Source: Cellvibrionaceae bacterium
Lineage (GTDB): Bacteria > Pseudomonadota > Gammaproteobacteria > Pseudomonadales > Cellvibrionaceae
DNA length: 18,663 nucleotides
Assembly (NCBI GenBank): GCA_021151695.1
Contig: JAGKWU010000029.1
Coordinates: 1 to 18,663 of the forward strand
Direction of reading: 5' to 3'
The position numbers and the translations under genes are program-made. Under the pieces are notes generated by a model. It did no database searches, was not told the DNA's origin, and was given only the letters and a program-made list of their open reading frames with translations. Positions 1-6,805 of this stretch are shown here, piece by piece (within the stretch, counting starts at the first letter, position 1; every line of letters starts with the position of its first letter).

Positions 1-184
1 CACATGAGGTTGCAATTCATGGGGGCGACTGGACAGGGTTGCAACCACCGGCTCCACATCAACACCGGCCCGCCCGAGGGCGGCCCCACCCAGCCGCCAT
101 AACAACAGGCAAAGCTGTGCGAGGACACGACTTGCGAAATTTCGCAATGTGCCAATGTGGAAAAATACGGGGGTTGCAATCCCG

Positions 185-204
185 GCCATGGGTTTTACCA
201 TGGC
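185..204. repeat. Perfect 7-bp inverted repeat (hairpin 1)
   Basis: GCCATGG at 185-191 and CCATGGC at 198-204 are exact reverse complements separated by GTTTTA. No T-tract follows, so it is not a standard rho-independent terminator. It is the first of three hairpins in the GC-rich block. Confidence 0.6.
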
Positions 205-244
205 GGCGTCAGGGTAGGGGATGGCCACAGGACTGTCAACGAGA

Positions 245-267
245 GCCGACTGTCAATGCGAGTCGGC
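245..267. repeat. Perfect 7-bp inverted repeat (hairpin 2)
   Basis: GCCGACT at 245-251 pairs exactly with AGTCGGC at 261-267 across a 9-nt loop. The left arm overlaps the second copy of the direct repeat GACTGTCAA (231-239 and 248-256). Confidence 0.6.
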
Positions 268-298
268 AACCAATGTAAGTCGGGCGACCTAACACTGC

Positions 299-324
299 GG
301 TTCCTAAGCTGGAGCTTGGGAACC
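299..324. repeat. 26-bp near-perfect palindrome (hairpin 3)
   Basis: GGTTCC (299-304) pairs with GGAACC (319-324) and AAGCT (306-310) with AGCTT (313-317). The only non-Watson-Crick position is T305 opposite G318, which would be a U-G wobble in RNA, and the loop is GG. From memory, very similar palindromes recur in intergenic repeats of diverse bacteria, which suggests a dispersed repeat rather than a locus-specific site. That point is not checked. Confidence 0.6.
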
Positions 325-338
325 AGAGACCGCTCAAG

Positions 339-387
339 AAGGGACGGAGGGATTTAATTTAAAAAAGGGACCGGAGGGATTTAATTT
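339..387. repeat. Two copies of a 22/23-bp direct repeat
   Basis: The unit AAGGGA(C)CGGAGGGATTTAATTT occurs at 339-360 and again at 365-387, the second copy with one extra C. The copies are separated by a short A run. The sharp switch from the GC-rich hairpin block into this AT-rich duplicated sequence suggests the end of a REP-like or transposon-associated repeat. No transposase is encoded in the window. Confidence 0.55.
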
Positions 388-409
388 TGATCAGCCCTTC
401 ATCTTTTTA

Positions 410-437
410 AACAAAGCGGCCTTTCGGTCGCGTTGTT
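410..437. terminator. Imperfect hairpin, possible terminator
   Basis: AACAA-GCG-CC (410-421) pairs with GG-CGC-TTGTT (426-437) around the tetraloop TTTC, with an A/G mismatch and one G/T wobble. The + strand side has only CTTCT after it and lacks a clear T-tract. On the - strand the hairpin is followed by a short mixed T/A run. It may be the relic of an upstream transcription unit. Confidence 0.3.
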
Positions 438-530
438 CTTCTAATCTAAGCTTTTCACAAAATCCCTGCACCCGCTACATCAAATCCGCGAGGTCATAAA
501 GTGCTTGTTGGGGGAAGGTCCAGATCGTGG

Positions 531-578
531 TGGATAAGCAAAAATATTTTTATCCAGGCGAATCCAGCCAGGCTGGCT
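531..578. promoter_or_regulatory. Palindromes upstream of the AraC-type gene
   Basis: TGGATAA (531-537) and TTATCCA (550-556) form a perfect 7-bp inverted repeat with a 12-nt AT-rich spacer. Immediately after it, AGCCAG-G-CTGGCT (566-578) is a perfect 13-bp palindrome. Both lie 48-95 bp upstream of the GTG start at 626, where operators or a promoter would be expected. No confident -35/-10 pair was identified. Confidence 0.3.
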
Positions 579-625
579 TGGTGTCTTACTCACTTGTTAA
601 TCCGTTTATTTCCAAGGAGTAGTGA

Positions 626-1684
626 GTGGCGGTAGTCAGTCTTCTCCCTATACATGTTATTCACGTTGCTTATATAACGCTGACTTTATTTGGTATTTTT
701 TTGGTGTTGGGGCGGGCTCAATGTAAAGCATTAGCATTGCTTTTAGGTGTCCATCTTATAGAAGAGGTACTTAATATTGTTGAAGAGCTGCACTTTGGCG
801 GTGATATTTATTTAATCACTCCTGCGCTCCAGCTTGCTTATGGCCCTCTCTATTATTTGTTTGCAAAAAACCTGATTTACGGTGATCTCAAAACGCGCAA
901 ACACCTTGTACACCTATTGCCGGCTCTGCTCGCCATAGGTTTTACACGCTGGTGGCCCGAGGAGTTGATGGCCGCTTTTGTCATTTTAATAATTTATTTT
1001 GTGCTTACTTACAAATTGCTTTCCCATTATCACCGCATTTTGCGAGATATAGTATCAGACGGTGAAAGCCACTCGCTAAAATGGCTAATTAATACGCTCA
1101 TTGTTATAGGTACATTTGAGTTTATTGATTTTGTTCGTCTGAATTTGCAGCTAGTGCTAAGTGTTGACGTGCTCACACAATGGTATTTTATCAGCGCTCT
1201 CACTTCATTGTTATGTACCGCCTATTTGGTGCTTAAGGCGGTTCGACAGCCTCAGCTTTACTCGGGTATAACCGATATTCAGCGTCGGATTGAAACGCCC
1301 GCAATACCTGACTCGCCTGCCGTGGATACTGGAATGGCTCAGACGTTATTTTCAGCGGTAGTAGATCATCAACGAAAAACGCTTGCCTACCGTCGCCCTA
1401 AATATTCGCTACGTAATCTCGCGGATGAAATGGGGTTGAGTGAGCAGGATTTATCCTGGGCTATTAATACCGGAGGACAAAAGAACTTTTCGGATTTTAT
1501 TAATGAGTTGCGCATTGAGGATGTAAAGGATTTTTTGCGACAAACAACGCATGATAAAAACATATTGGATATTGCGTTTAACGCGGGCTTTAATTCCAAG
1601 TCCAGCTTTAATGCTGTGTTTAAAAAACATACGGGTTTGACGCCTAGCCAGTATGTGGCTCAGTCCAATAACCCTGGGAGTTAG
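626..1684 (+). CDS. Membrane-anchored AraC-family transcriptional regulator
   Basis: The product is 352 residues. The N-terminal part (about 1-210) is strongly hydrophobic, with six or seven probable membrane helices, for example around residues 10-28, 114-132, 152-170 and 188-208. The C-terminal part (about 260-347) is an AraC-type double helix-turn-helix domain. It contains the segment LRNLADEMGLSEQDLSW and the family-typical second-helix region ILDIAFNAGFNSKSSFNAVF followed by a GLTPSQY end. The GTG start is preceded by AAGGAG at 614-619 with a 6-nt gap. Regulators of this architecture sense an envelope or extracellular signal and bind DNA from the membrane. It lies upstream of and collinear with the S41 peptidase and amidohydrolase genes, which are its most likely targets. 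The ligand is unknown. Confidence 0.9.
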   Translation: MAVVSLLPIHVIHVAYITLTLFGIFLVLGRAQCKALALLLGVHLIEEVLNIVEELHFGGDIYLITPALQLAYGPLYYLFAKNLIYGDLKTRKHLVHLLPALLAIGFTRWWPEELMAAFVILIIYFVLTYKLLSHYHRILRDIVSDGESHSLKWLINTLIVIGTFEFIDFVRLNLQLVLSVDVLTQWYFISALTSLLCTAYLVLKAVRQPQLYSGITDIQRRIETPAIPDSPAVDTGMAQTLFSAVVDHQRKTLAYRRPKYSLRNLADEMGLSEQDLSWAINTGGQKNFSDFINELRIEDVKDFLRQTTHDKNILDIAFNAGFNSKSSFNAVFKKHTGLTPSQYVAQSNNPGS

Positions 1685-1787
1685 TTTCGCGTTTACCAAA
1701 GAACTGAAGTATCCACCAGATATTTTAATATCCTGATTATGTTGTTCATGGGATATTGCTTCAATTCCTTTCAGCTTTCTTCTGATT

Positions 1788-1833
1788 TGATCATTAAACA
1801 ACGAATTCACGTCCAGAATGATCATTTTGGACG
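1788..1833. promoter_or_regulatory. 24-bp palindrome and paired TGATCATT sites upstream of the S41 gene
   Basis: Positions 1810-1833 form an imperfect palindrome with outer arms CGTCCA/TGGACG around the core AATGATCATT. Eleven of twelve base pairs match; the exception is G1816 against T1827. The core octamer TGATCATT also occurs at 1788-1795, 31 bp upstream, close to three helical turns, so both copies would face the same side of the DNA. The site ends 58 bp before the ATG at 1892. It looks like a regulator operator, but which protein binds is not shown. Confidence 0.45.
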
Positions 1834-1891
1834 ATCAAGACCTCTCCTTTCTATAGCCTGAACATGTCTTCTCTGTGTGTAAGGGCTTTTT

Positions 1892-3709
1892 ATGTTTTAT
1901 GGAAATCTGTTGCTTGGATGTATAGCTATCTTTAGGGGCTGTCTCTATGTTGTTGTAATCATGGCAACGGCAAGTTCCATGGTATTTGCGGAGCCCTCCG
2001 GCACTCTGGGTTACGAAAATTTAACACGATTGCAATGGCAACAGGATTTGAATGAGCTGGATGCGAATATTCGCCAATATCACATCAATCCCTTCTGGTT
2101 TAAAAATGAAGCTGGCTACAAGCGTCTTTATCAGGAAGCGGAGGATTATATTGCCAAGGCTAAAACAATTGATACGAATATTGTTAACGGCTATTTCGAA
2201 AAGCTGGTTGCTTATATTTCCGACGGGCATTCTTATGTGGTCAACAAAACGGCACGGTTTGGTGCATTCTCTTACAGCTTGGAGTGGTTTGGTGATGATC
2301 TTTACATTATTAGCTTGGAGGAGGGCGACCGCGCCTTTTTAGGCGCAAAGGTACTTGCATTCGATGGTATGAAAGTAAAGCAAGCCAACAAGCGCATTGC
2401 ACCCTTTATTCCCGTCGTTAATGCTAGCGGTTTTAAGTTTCATTCAAAAGATGCTTACCATTTTGCCGGATTAATGCACGTGGCGGGTATCAGTAAAAGC
2501 ATGGATTCAATTGAATTAACGCTTGAATTGACTAATGGGAACAGGGTTAAAAAACAATTTTGGTTACGTAAAAACAATAATAAAACGGTAGATTTTCAGG
2601 AGCCTGAAGGTACGGATGCTGCACTTTATCGCCAGCAACAAGATCAATATCAGTGGTTTACTTATCTGGAGAAAGAACAAGCCATTTATCTTCGCTTCGC
2701 ACTTGTTATTGAAAAGACCCCGGGCGACATCAATCGCCTCACGGCGCAATTGGTGCAGTTTTTAAATAGCCATGAAGTACAAAAATTGATTATTGACGAA
2801 CGCGACAATGGCGGCGGCGATTCATTTTTTAATGCCCCCTTGATTAATGCCATCGCTAACAATCCCTCAATAAATAAGCGCGGAAAATTATTTGTGTTAA
2901 CCAATCACAATACCTTTTCTGCAGCGATTAATTTTGCCGGCAATATGGCCGTGAAAACACGAGCTTTATTTGTTGGCGAGAAGGTGCCCGACCGCGCGAC
3001 TTTTGCCGGTGAGGTCGGGCCACAGGCGAGGCATAGTTTACCCAATTCGGGCATTGTGGTTAGCCTGTCTTTTTCTGAGTGGAATTCCACCTACGACAAT
3101 GATCAGTGTGATGCTGTAAGTTTGGATATTCCCGTTACATTGACGCTGAAAGATTTTCTTTCTGGCCGTGATCCCGTTTTGCAAGCCTGTTTACATTATT
3201 CGCCACGAAAAGTGCAGGCCGCGACACTGGATAATTATGCGAGCTGGGTAGGGCGTTACGATTACAGTCCAGATAAAGCGTTAAAAATTTATGAAAAAGA
3301 TGGAGAGCTTCACATGGAAGTTACCGAGTGGATATTTTCCGGTTTGCATCCGCATTCAAAGAATACCTTGAAAACAGATTTGACTGGAGTCGAGTTAACA
3401 AGGCTACCCAATGGCAATATTGAATTTAGACAGCCGAATAGTAAAAAACGAATTCTTCATAGGCTTGGCGATGATCAGCTTAAACCACTGGAGTTGTTGA
3501 TTAGCGGACAATTCGATGCGGCTAAAGCGGCTTATCAAAAAGTACATGATGAAAATCCCAAACTACTTTCCATTCGTGGCAACAGCTTGGGTATTTTGGC
3601 GTCGCACATGAGGGCACGTTATAGCAGCACCCAATATTACGATCAGTTGCGCGCGATTGCGATATCACTCTACGGTGATCCTATCGCAAGCTGGGACTCA
3701 GACGAATAA
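1892..3709 (+). CDS. Secreted S41-family (tail-specific protease-like) peptidase
   Basis: The product is 605 residues. An N-terminal hydrophobic segment ending near the AEPSG sequence reads as a signal peptide, so the protein should act in the periplasm or outside. The S41 core is visible as DERDNGGGDSFFN (residues 302-314), the equivalent of the DxRxNxGG motif. It is followed by the TNHNTFSAA segment with the probable nucleophile Ser343. The N-terminal region carries the family's helical lead-in and a KLVAYISDGHSYV-type segment. No classical PDZ domain is evident. About 200 C-terminal residues beyond the peptidase core have no assigned function. AAGGG at 1881-1885 supports the ATG at 1892; an internal ATG at 1961 would give a shorter leader. 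The amidohydrolase starts 22 bp downstream, indicating co-transcription. The substrate is unknown. Confidence 0.85.
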   Translation: MFYGNLLLGCIAIFRGCLYVVVIMATASSMVFAEPSGTLGYENLTRLQWQQDLNELDANIRQYHINPFWFKNEAGYKRLYQEAEDYIAKAKTIDTNIVNGYFEKLVAYISDGHSYVVNKTARFGAFSYSLEWFGDDLYIISLEEGDRAFLGAKVLAFDGMKVKQANKRIAPFIPVVNASGFKFHSKDAYHFAGLMHVAGISKSMDSIELTLELTNGNRVKKQFWLRKNNNKTVDFQEPEGTDAALYRQQQDQYQWFTYLEKEQAIYLRFALVIEKTPGDINRLTAQLVQFLNSHEVQKLIIDERDNGGGDSFFNAPLINAIANNPSINKRGKLFVLTNHNTFSAAINFAGNMAVKTRALFVGEKVPDRATFAGEVGPQARHSLPNSGIVVSLSFSEWNSTYDNDQCDAVSLDIPVTLTLKDFLSGRDPVLQACLHYSPRKVQAATLDNYASWVGRYDYSPDKALKIYEKDGELHMEVTEWIFSGLHPHSKNTLKTDLTGVELTRLPNGNIEFRQPNSKKRILHRLGDDQLKPLELLISGQFDAAKAAYQKVHDENPKLLSIRGNSLGILASHMRARYSSTQYYDQLRAIAISLYGDPIASWDSDE

Positions 3710-3731
3710 ACTTTACAAATAGGAGTATTAA

Positions 3732-5081
3732 ATGCGCTTTTTACTAAATAGAAATCTGCTGTTGAGTGTGTGCTTTATTTTCGGTGTTGAAAAAGCGGAT
3801 GCTGAAATTATTACATTCGAGCATGTCAATGTAATACCTATGGATGAGGAGCTAGTTTTATCCAATTACCGTGTTGTTGTGGATAATGACAAAATTACGG
3901 TAATTGAGCCCATGTCTGCCAAGGCAATACATAAATCAGATCGGACTATTGATTGTCACGGAAAATATATGCTGCCAGGCTTGACGGACGCACATTACCA
4001 TCCACGTGGAGCCTCCACTGAAAAGGACTTTGAGTTATTTTATAAATTACTTATTGCTAACGGTATTACATCGGTAATAAGTATGGGCGAGGATGTTGGT
4101 CAAGACGCAATAGCCATTAGAGATCATGCCAACAATCCATCTGTGTTGGCTCCCGTATATTTCACCGCTGGGCCGTTTCTTGGTAGTGACGAGCTGAAGT
4201 CGCCCAAAGATGCTATCGAATCTGTACGTTATCACAAGCAGCGCGGCTATGACTTTATCAAAGTCCATGAAGATTTTACGTTGGATACCTATTTGACACT
4301 GCTGCGTGAAGCAGAAAAAGCGGGAGTTCCAGTGGTCGGTCATGCACAGCGAGAGCTTCCACTTGAATATACCTTGCGCTTGACGCTTATTGCCCACATG
4401 GAGGAAATTGTAGATATTTTTTCAGATAACAAAAATTTTAAAATAGCGGATATCAGCGATCAGGAGGCCAAAAAAATAGCGGCGCAAGTTAAAAGTAGCG
4501 GCGTTTATATTTCCCCTACACTCAGCGTATTGGCGATGATTCAGGACTACAGAGATGACGTGCGCTTTGATAAATTAAAAAATCGTTCGCAGACGAAATT
4601 TTTATCAAAAGAGGAATTTCTCAACTATACGACCGAAGGTAAGGAATATCGTCGGGAAGTTTTTTCGAGTCCGAAAGGTATCGAAGCAGTGGATAAGTTG
4701 GTGAAAGGTACGCAGCTATTAACTAAAGCTTTTTATGAGGCGGGTGTTCCTATGCTGGTTGGTACCGATAATATCGGCTTGCAAATTTCCGGTTTTTCTA
4801 TTCACGATGAAATGGCGGCGATGAGTGCAGCGGGAGTATCGGCTTTCGCTATTTTAAATTCGGCGACAGCACTGAGTGCGCGCTATTTAAAACGTCAAGC
4901 AATTGCAGGGACAATCAGCATCGGAAAAAATGCAGAGTTTATTCTTTTATCCAAAAATCCACTTAATGACATAAAGAACACCAGGGATATACAGGGTGTA
5001 ATGCTTAAAGGTAAATGGTTGGATAAAAAAGCCCTTGATCAACTGTTGCTCGATGTAGCGGCTGCGCGCAAGGTGGAATGA
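3732..5081 (+). CDS. Secreted metal-dependent amidohydrolase
   Basis: The product is 449 residues, a usual length for the imidazolonepropionase/prolidase-like branch of the amidohydrolase superfamily. The leader, ending near KADAE (about residue 25), looks like a signal peptide. Metal-site features appear in order: the HxH pair in DAHYH (His88, His90), a lysine in DFIKVHED (Lys177) that may bridge two metals, His204 in VVGHAQ, His222 in IAHMEE, and Asp346 in MLVGTDN. The C-terminal strand block with GTISIGKNAEFILL is the typical end of these enzymes. It probably hydrolyses an amide or peptide-like bond. It lies 22 bp after the S41 gene, so the two are probably one operon. The exact substrate cannot be read from sequence. 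Confidence 0.88.
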   Translation: MRFLLNRNLLLSVCFIFGVEKADAEIITFEHVNVIPMDEELVLSNYRVVVDNDKITVIEPMSAKAIHKSDRTIDCHGKYMLPGLTDAHYHPRGASTEKDFELFYKLLIANGITSVISMGEDVGQDAIAIRDHANNPSVLAPVYFTAGPFLGSDELKSPKDAIESVRYHKQRGYDFIKVHEDFTLDTYLTLLREAEKAGVPVVGHAQRELPLEYTLRLTLIAHMEEIVDIFSDNKNFKIADISDQEAKKIAAQVKSSGVYISPTLSVLAMIQDYRDDVRFDKLKNRSQTKFLSKEEFLNYTTEGKEYRREVFSSPKGIEAVDKLVKGTQLLTKAFYEAGVPMLVGTDNIGLQISGFSIHDEMAAMSAAGVSAFAILNSATALSARYLKRQAIAGTISIGKNAEFILLSKNPLNDIKNTRDIQGVMLKGKWLDKKALDQLLLDVAAARKVE

Positions 5082-5211
5082 CTGCAAGCTTAAAGTTGTT
5101 GCTTGGCTCGATGTTCAGCCATCTTTTAATGCATTGTCCACGTCAATATCAAAATAACGAACATTGCCTCCACGCTTAGTGTGCTCCGGCGATAAATGGG
5201 CCGCTTTAAAA

Positions 5212-5233
5212 TAGTTTGCCAAGTGGGAAACTA
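5212..5233. promoter_or_regulatory. Palindrome 1 of ArsR operator pair
   Basis: TAGTTTGCC (5212-5220) and GGGAAACTA (5225-5233) are inverted repeats with one mismatch and a 4-nt centre AAGT. It matches the second palindrome at 5241 in arm sequence and spacing. It contains the proposed -35 element, so protein bound here would block transcription. Confidence 0.55.
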
Positions 5234-5252
5234 TTATATATAGTTCTCCACA
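5216..5252 (+). promoter_or_regulatory. Probable sigma70 promoter for leaderless arsR-type mRNA
   Basis: TTGCCA (5216-5221) and TATAGT (5239-5244) each differ from the -35 and -10 consensus at one position and are separated by exactly 17 bp. Transcription would start around 5251-5252, which is the A of the ATG of the regulator gene. This agrees with the absence of a ribosome binding site before that ATG. Confidence 0.5.
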
Positions 5253-5262
5253 TGGAAAACTA
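5241..5262. promoter_or_regulatory. Palindrome 2 of ArsR operator pair
   Basis: TAGTTCTCC (5241-5249) and GGAAAACTA (5254-5262) pair with one mismatch around ACAT. Its start lies 29 bp after the start of palindrome 1. It covers half of the proposed -10 element and the ATG at 5252, so it is placed ideally for autorepression. Confidence 0.55.
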
Positions 5263-5590
5263 TTCTTTATCTCTCAACGATGTATTTCACGCACTGGCCG
5301 ACCCTACCAGGCGGTCGGTCATTGCGCGTCTCGGTAGCGGTGCTGCATCCATCAAGGAGCTGGCAGAACCATTTGGTTTGGGGCTGCCTTCGTTCTTGAA
5401 GCACATCAACGTTCTCGAGAGTTGCGGTCTCATTACTTCAGAGAAGGTGGGGCGGGTGCGAACCTGCAAGCTGGAGCGTGAGAAATTGGCTGCCGCCGAA
5501 AAATGGTTCAACGAGCAGCGTATGGCTTGGGAAAGTCGATACGACAATCTTGATAATTTATTAATTAATCTGAAAGGAAAAGAAAGATGA
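5252..5590 (+). CDS. ArsR-family winged-helix transcriptional repressor
   Basis: The product is 112 residues from the ATG at 5252. The N-terminal segment LNDVFHALADPTRRSVIARL and the helix-turn-helix SIKELAEPFGLGLPSFLKHI, followed by a GLITSEKVGRVRTCKL wing, are characteristic of ArsR-type repressors. No cysteine-rich metal-binding motif is seen. This fits the subgroup commonly encoded next to AHSA1/SRPBCC proteins rather than a classic arsenic sensor. An in-frame TTG at 5216 would add 12 residues, but it has no ribosome binding site and falls on the proposed -35 element, so I prefer 5252. The stop codon overlaps the next start by 4 bp, implying translational coupling. It probably represses its own cluster through the two palindromes. 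Confidence 0.9.
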   Translation: MENYSLSLNDVFHALADPTRRSVIARLGSGAASIKELAEPFGLGLPSFLKHINVLESCGLITSEKVGRVRTCKLEREKLAAAEKWFNEQRMAWESRYDNLDNLLINLKGKER

Positions 5591-6087
5591 AAGCTGGCGT
5601 TCAATTTGACTTCGTTGTTGATAAGGTAAATAGCACTCTCACGATCAAAAGAGAGTTTGCGGCCAACCGACAATTGGTTTGGGATTGCTACACGAAATCG
5701 GAACTGCTTGATCAGTGGTTTGCGCCAAAACCCTTAACAACAAAAACCAAGTCTATGGATTTCAGGGAAGGTGGGCATTGGCTCTATGCGATGGTTGATC
5801 CCGGCGGACAAGAATATTGGGGCCGCATGGACTATCAAAAGATTCAGCCAATCACTCATTACACCGCGCTCGACGGTTTTTGCGATAGCTCCGGCGCACT
5901 AAACCCTGCCTTACCCAGATCTACATGGAATGTTTCCTTCGTGAATGTTGCCGCGCATACGCTGGTAGAAACGGTTGTTTCCTATGCGTCAGCTGAAGCG
6001 CTCCAACAAGTGATTGATATGGGGCTAAAAGAGGGGCTGACCTCGACGCTGGAACGTTTGGACGAGCTGCTGTTAACCCTTAACTAA
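5587..6087 (+). CDS. SRPBCC / AHSA1-like domain protein
   Basis: The product is 166 residues, a usual length for a single START-like AHSA1 (activator of Hsp90 ATPase homologue 1-like) domain. Diagnostic segments are the REFAANRQLVWDCYTKSELLDQWFAP lead, read here as its two halves REFAANRQLVWDCYT and LLDQWFAP, then DFREGGHWLYAMVDP and the glycine-rich GLKEGLTSTLERLDELL C-terminal helix. These domains form a hydrophobic ligand-binding cavity, but bacterial members rarely have a known ligand. AAAGGA at 5573-5578 lies 8 nt before the ATG. The ATGA overlap with the repressor gene shows they are one operon. It is probably cytoplasmic; no signal peptide is seen. Confidence 0.88.
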   Translation: MKAGVQFDFVVDKVNSTLTIKREFAANRQLVWDCYTKSELLDQWFAPKPLTTKTKSMDFREGGHWLYAMVDPGGQEYWGRMDYQKIQPITHYTALDGFCDSSGALNPALPRSTWNVSFVNVAAHTLVETVVSYASAEALQQVIDMGLKEGLTSTLERLDELLLTLN

Positions 6088-6108
6088 GTCATGAAAGGAT
6101 TTCATCCA

Positions 6109-6726
6109 ATGTCCACGCCAAAACAAAATCCGAAACTTGATGCATTTGCAGAAAAGGTTGAAGACTTTGCGAAACCAATCTTCGCACATCTGCGCGGTCT
6201 CATTCACGAAACCTGCCCGGAGGTAATCGAGGAAATCAAATGGGGGAATCCGCATTTCGATTATAAAGGCGATATGATGTGTATTTTTGCCGCCTACAAG
6301 AAGCACTGCTCGTTTACGTTTTATAAAGACGCGCTGATGGGCGATGCGCGTCTCAAGGCCAACGATGGCATGCCAGCCGCGAAGCGTTTTATGGGCAAGC
6401 TGACGAGTGTTGCTGATCTGCCATCAGACCAAGAGCTTAAATCCTGGATTAAAGAAGCTATGGCGCTCAATGAGCAAGGCCTTAAACTCCCTGCACGAGA
6501 ATCCAAGACACCCAAAGAGGTTGACGTGCCTGCGGCATTCACTGAAAAGCTGCAAGCTAACCCGAATATAGCAAAGATTTTTGAGAGTAAATCGGCGTCC
6601 TTTCAAAAGGAATACAACATTTGGATTGGCGATGCGAAAACCGAAGCAACGCGTAACAAGCGCATCGAAGAGGCACTGGCGTGGATTGCCGAAGGCAAAG
6701 GACGATTTTGGAAGTATGCCAAGTAA
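6109..6726 (+). CDS. DUF1801 / YdeI-OmdA-like protein
   Basis: The product is 205 residues from the ATG at 6109. An alternative ATG at 6091 adds six residues, but AAAGGA at 6094-6099 is spaced 9 nt from the later ATG, so 6109 is preferred. The N-terminal half (roughly residues 15-115) has the DUF1801 pattern, including EEIKWGNPHFDYKGDMMCIF and the aromatic-rich HCSFTFYKDA. The C-terminal half, from about residue 140, has the helical FTEKLQANPNIAKIFESKS and TRNKRIEEALAWIAEGKG pattern of the bacteriocin-protection YdeI/OmdA family. It begins 21 nt after the SRPBCC stop and is probably the third gene of the ArsR-controlled operon. The molecular function of these domains is poorly established. 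Confidence 0.85.
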   Translation: MSTPKQNPKLDAFAEKVEDFAKPIFAHLRGLIHETCPEVIEEIKWGNPHFDYKGDMMCIFAAYKKHCSFTFYKDALMGDARLKANDGMPAAKRFMGKLTSVADLPSDQELKSWIKEAMALNEQGLKLPARESKTPKEVDVPAAFTEKLQANPNIAKIFESKSASFQKEYNIWIGDAKTEATRNKRIEEALAWIAEGKGRFWKYAK

Positions 6727-6759
6727 TGTCTGTTTTTGGCTGCGCAGTGACGATAGATT

Positions 6760-6805
6760 GAAAACCAAAATAATTGGGTCATGAAAACCAAAATAATCGG
6801 GTCAG
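6760..6805. repeat. Tandem 23-bp duplication
   Basis: The unit GAAAACCAAAATAAT(T/C)GGGTCA plus two bases is present at 6760-6782 and repeated directly at 6783-6805, differing at one internal base and at the last base. It abuts the inverted-repeat element, and its GGGTCA end belongs to the flanking direct repeat described below. Confidence 0.6.

Larger units (their letters stand above)
1..330. other. GC-rich, hairpin-dense non-coding block
   Basis: There is no convincing gene here. The short open frames are rich in Arg, Pro and Gln, lack family motifs and overlap one another. The block is clearly richer in G and C than the sequence after position 360. It carries three inverted repeats in a row: GCCATGG/CCATGGC at 185-204, GCCGACT/AGTCGGC at 245-267, and GGTTCC-AAGCT/AGCTT-GGAACC at 299-324. 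The 9-mer GACTGTCAA also occurs twice, at 231 and 248. This could be the edge of a mobile element or a structured RNA whose other part lies left of the window. I do not recognise a family. Confidence 0.45.

Noticed and set aside
1..330. Group II intron or retron RNA end
   Set aside because: No domain V-like 34-nt hairpin with the catalytic AGC-type triad was found, and no reverse transcriptase is present in the window.
39..357. Two overlapping ORFs of 79 and 66 codons on the + strand
   Set aside because: They overlap in different frames, contain no recognisable motif, and run through strong hairpins in GC-rich sequence where stops are rare. They are most likely chance frames.
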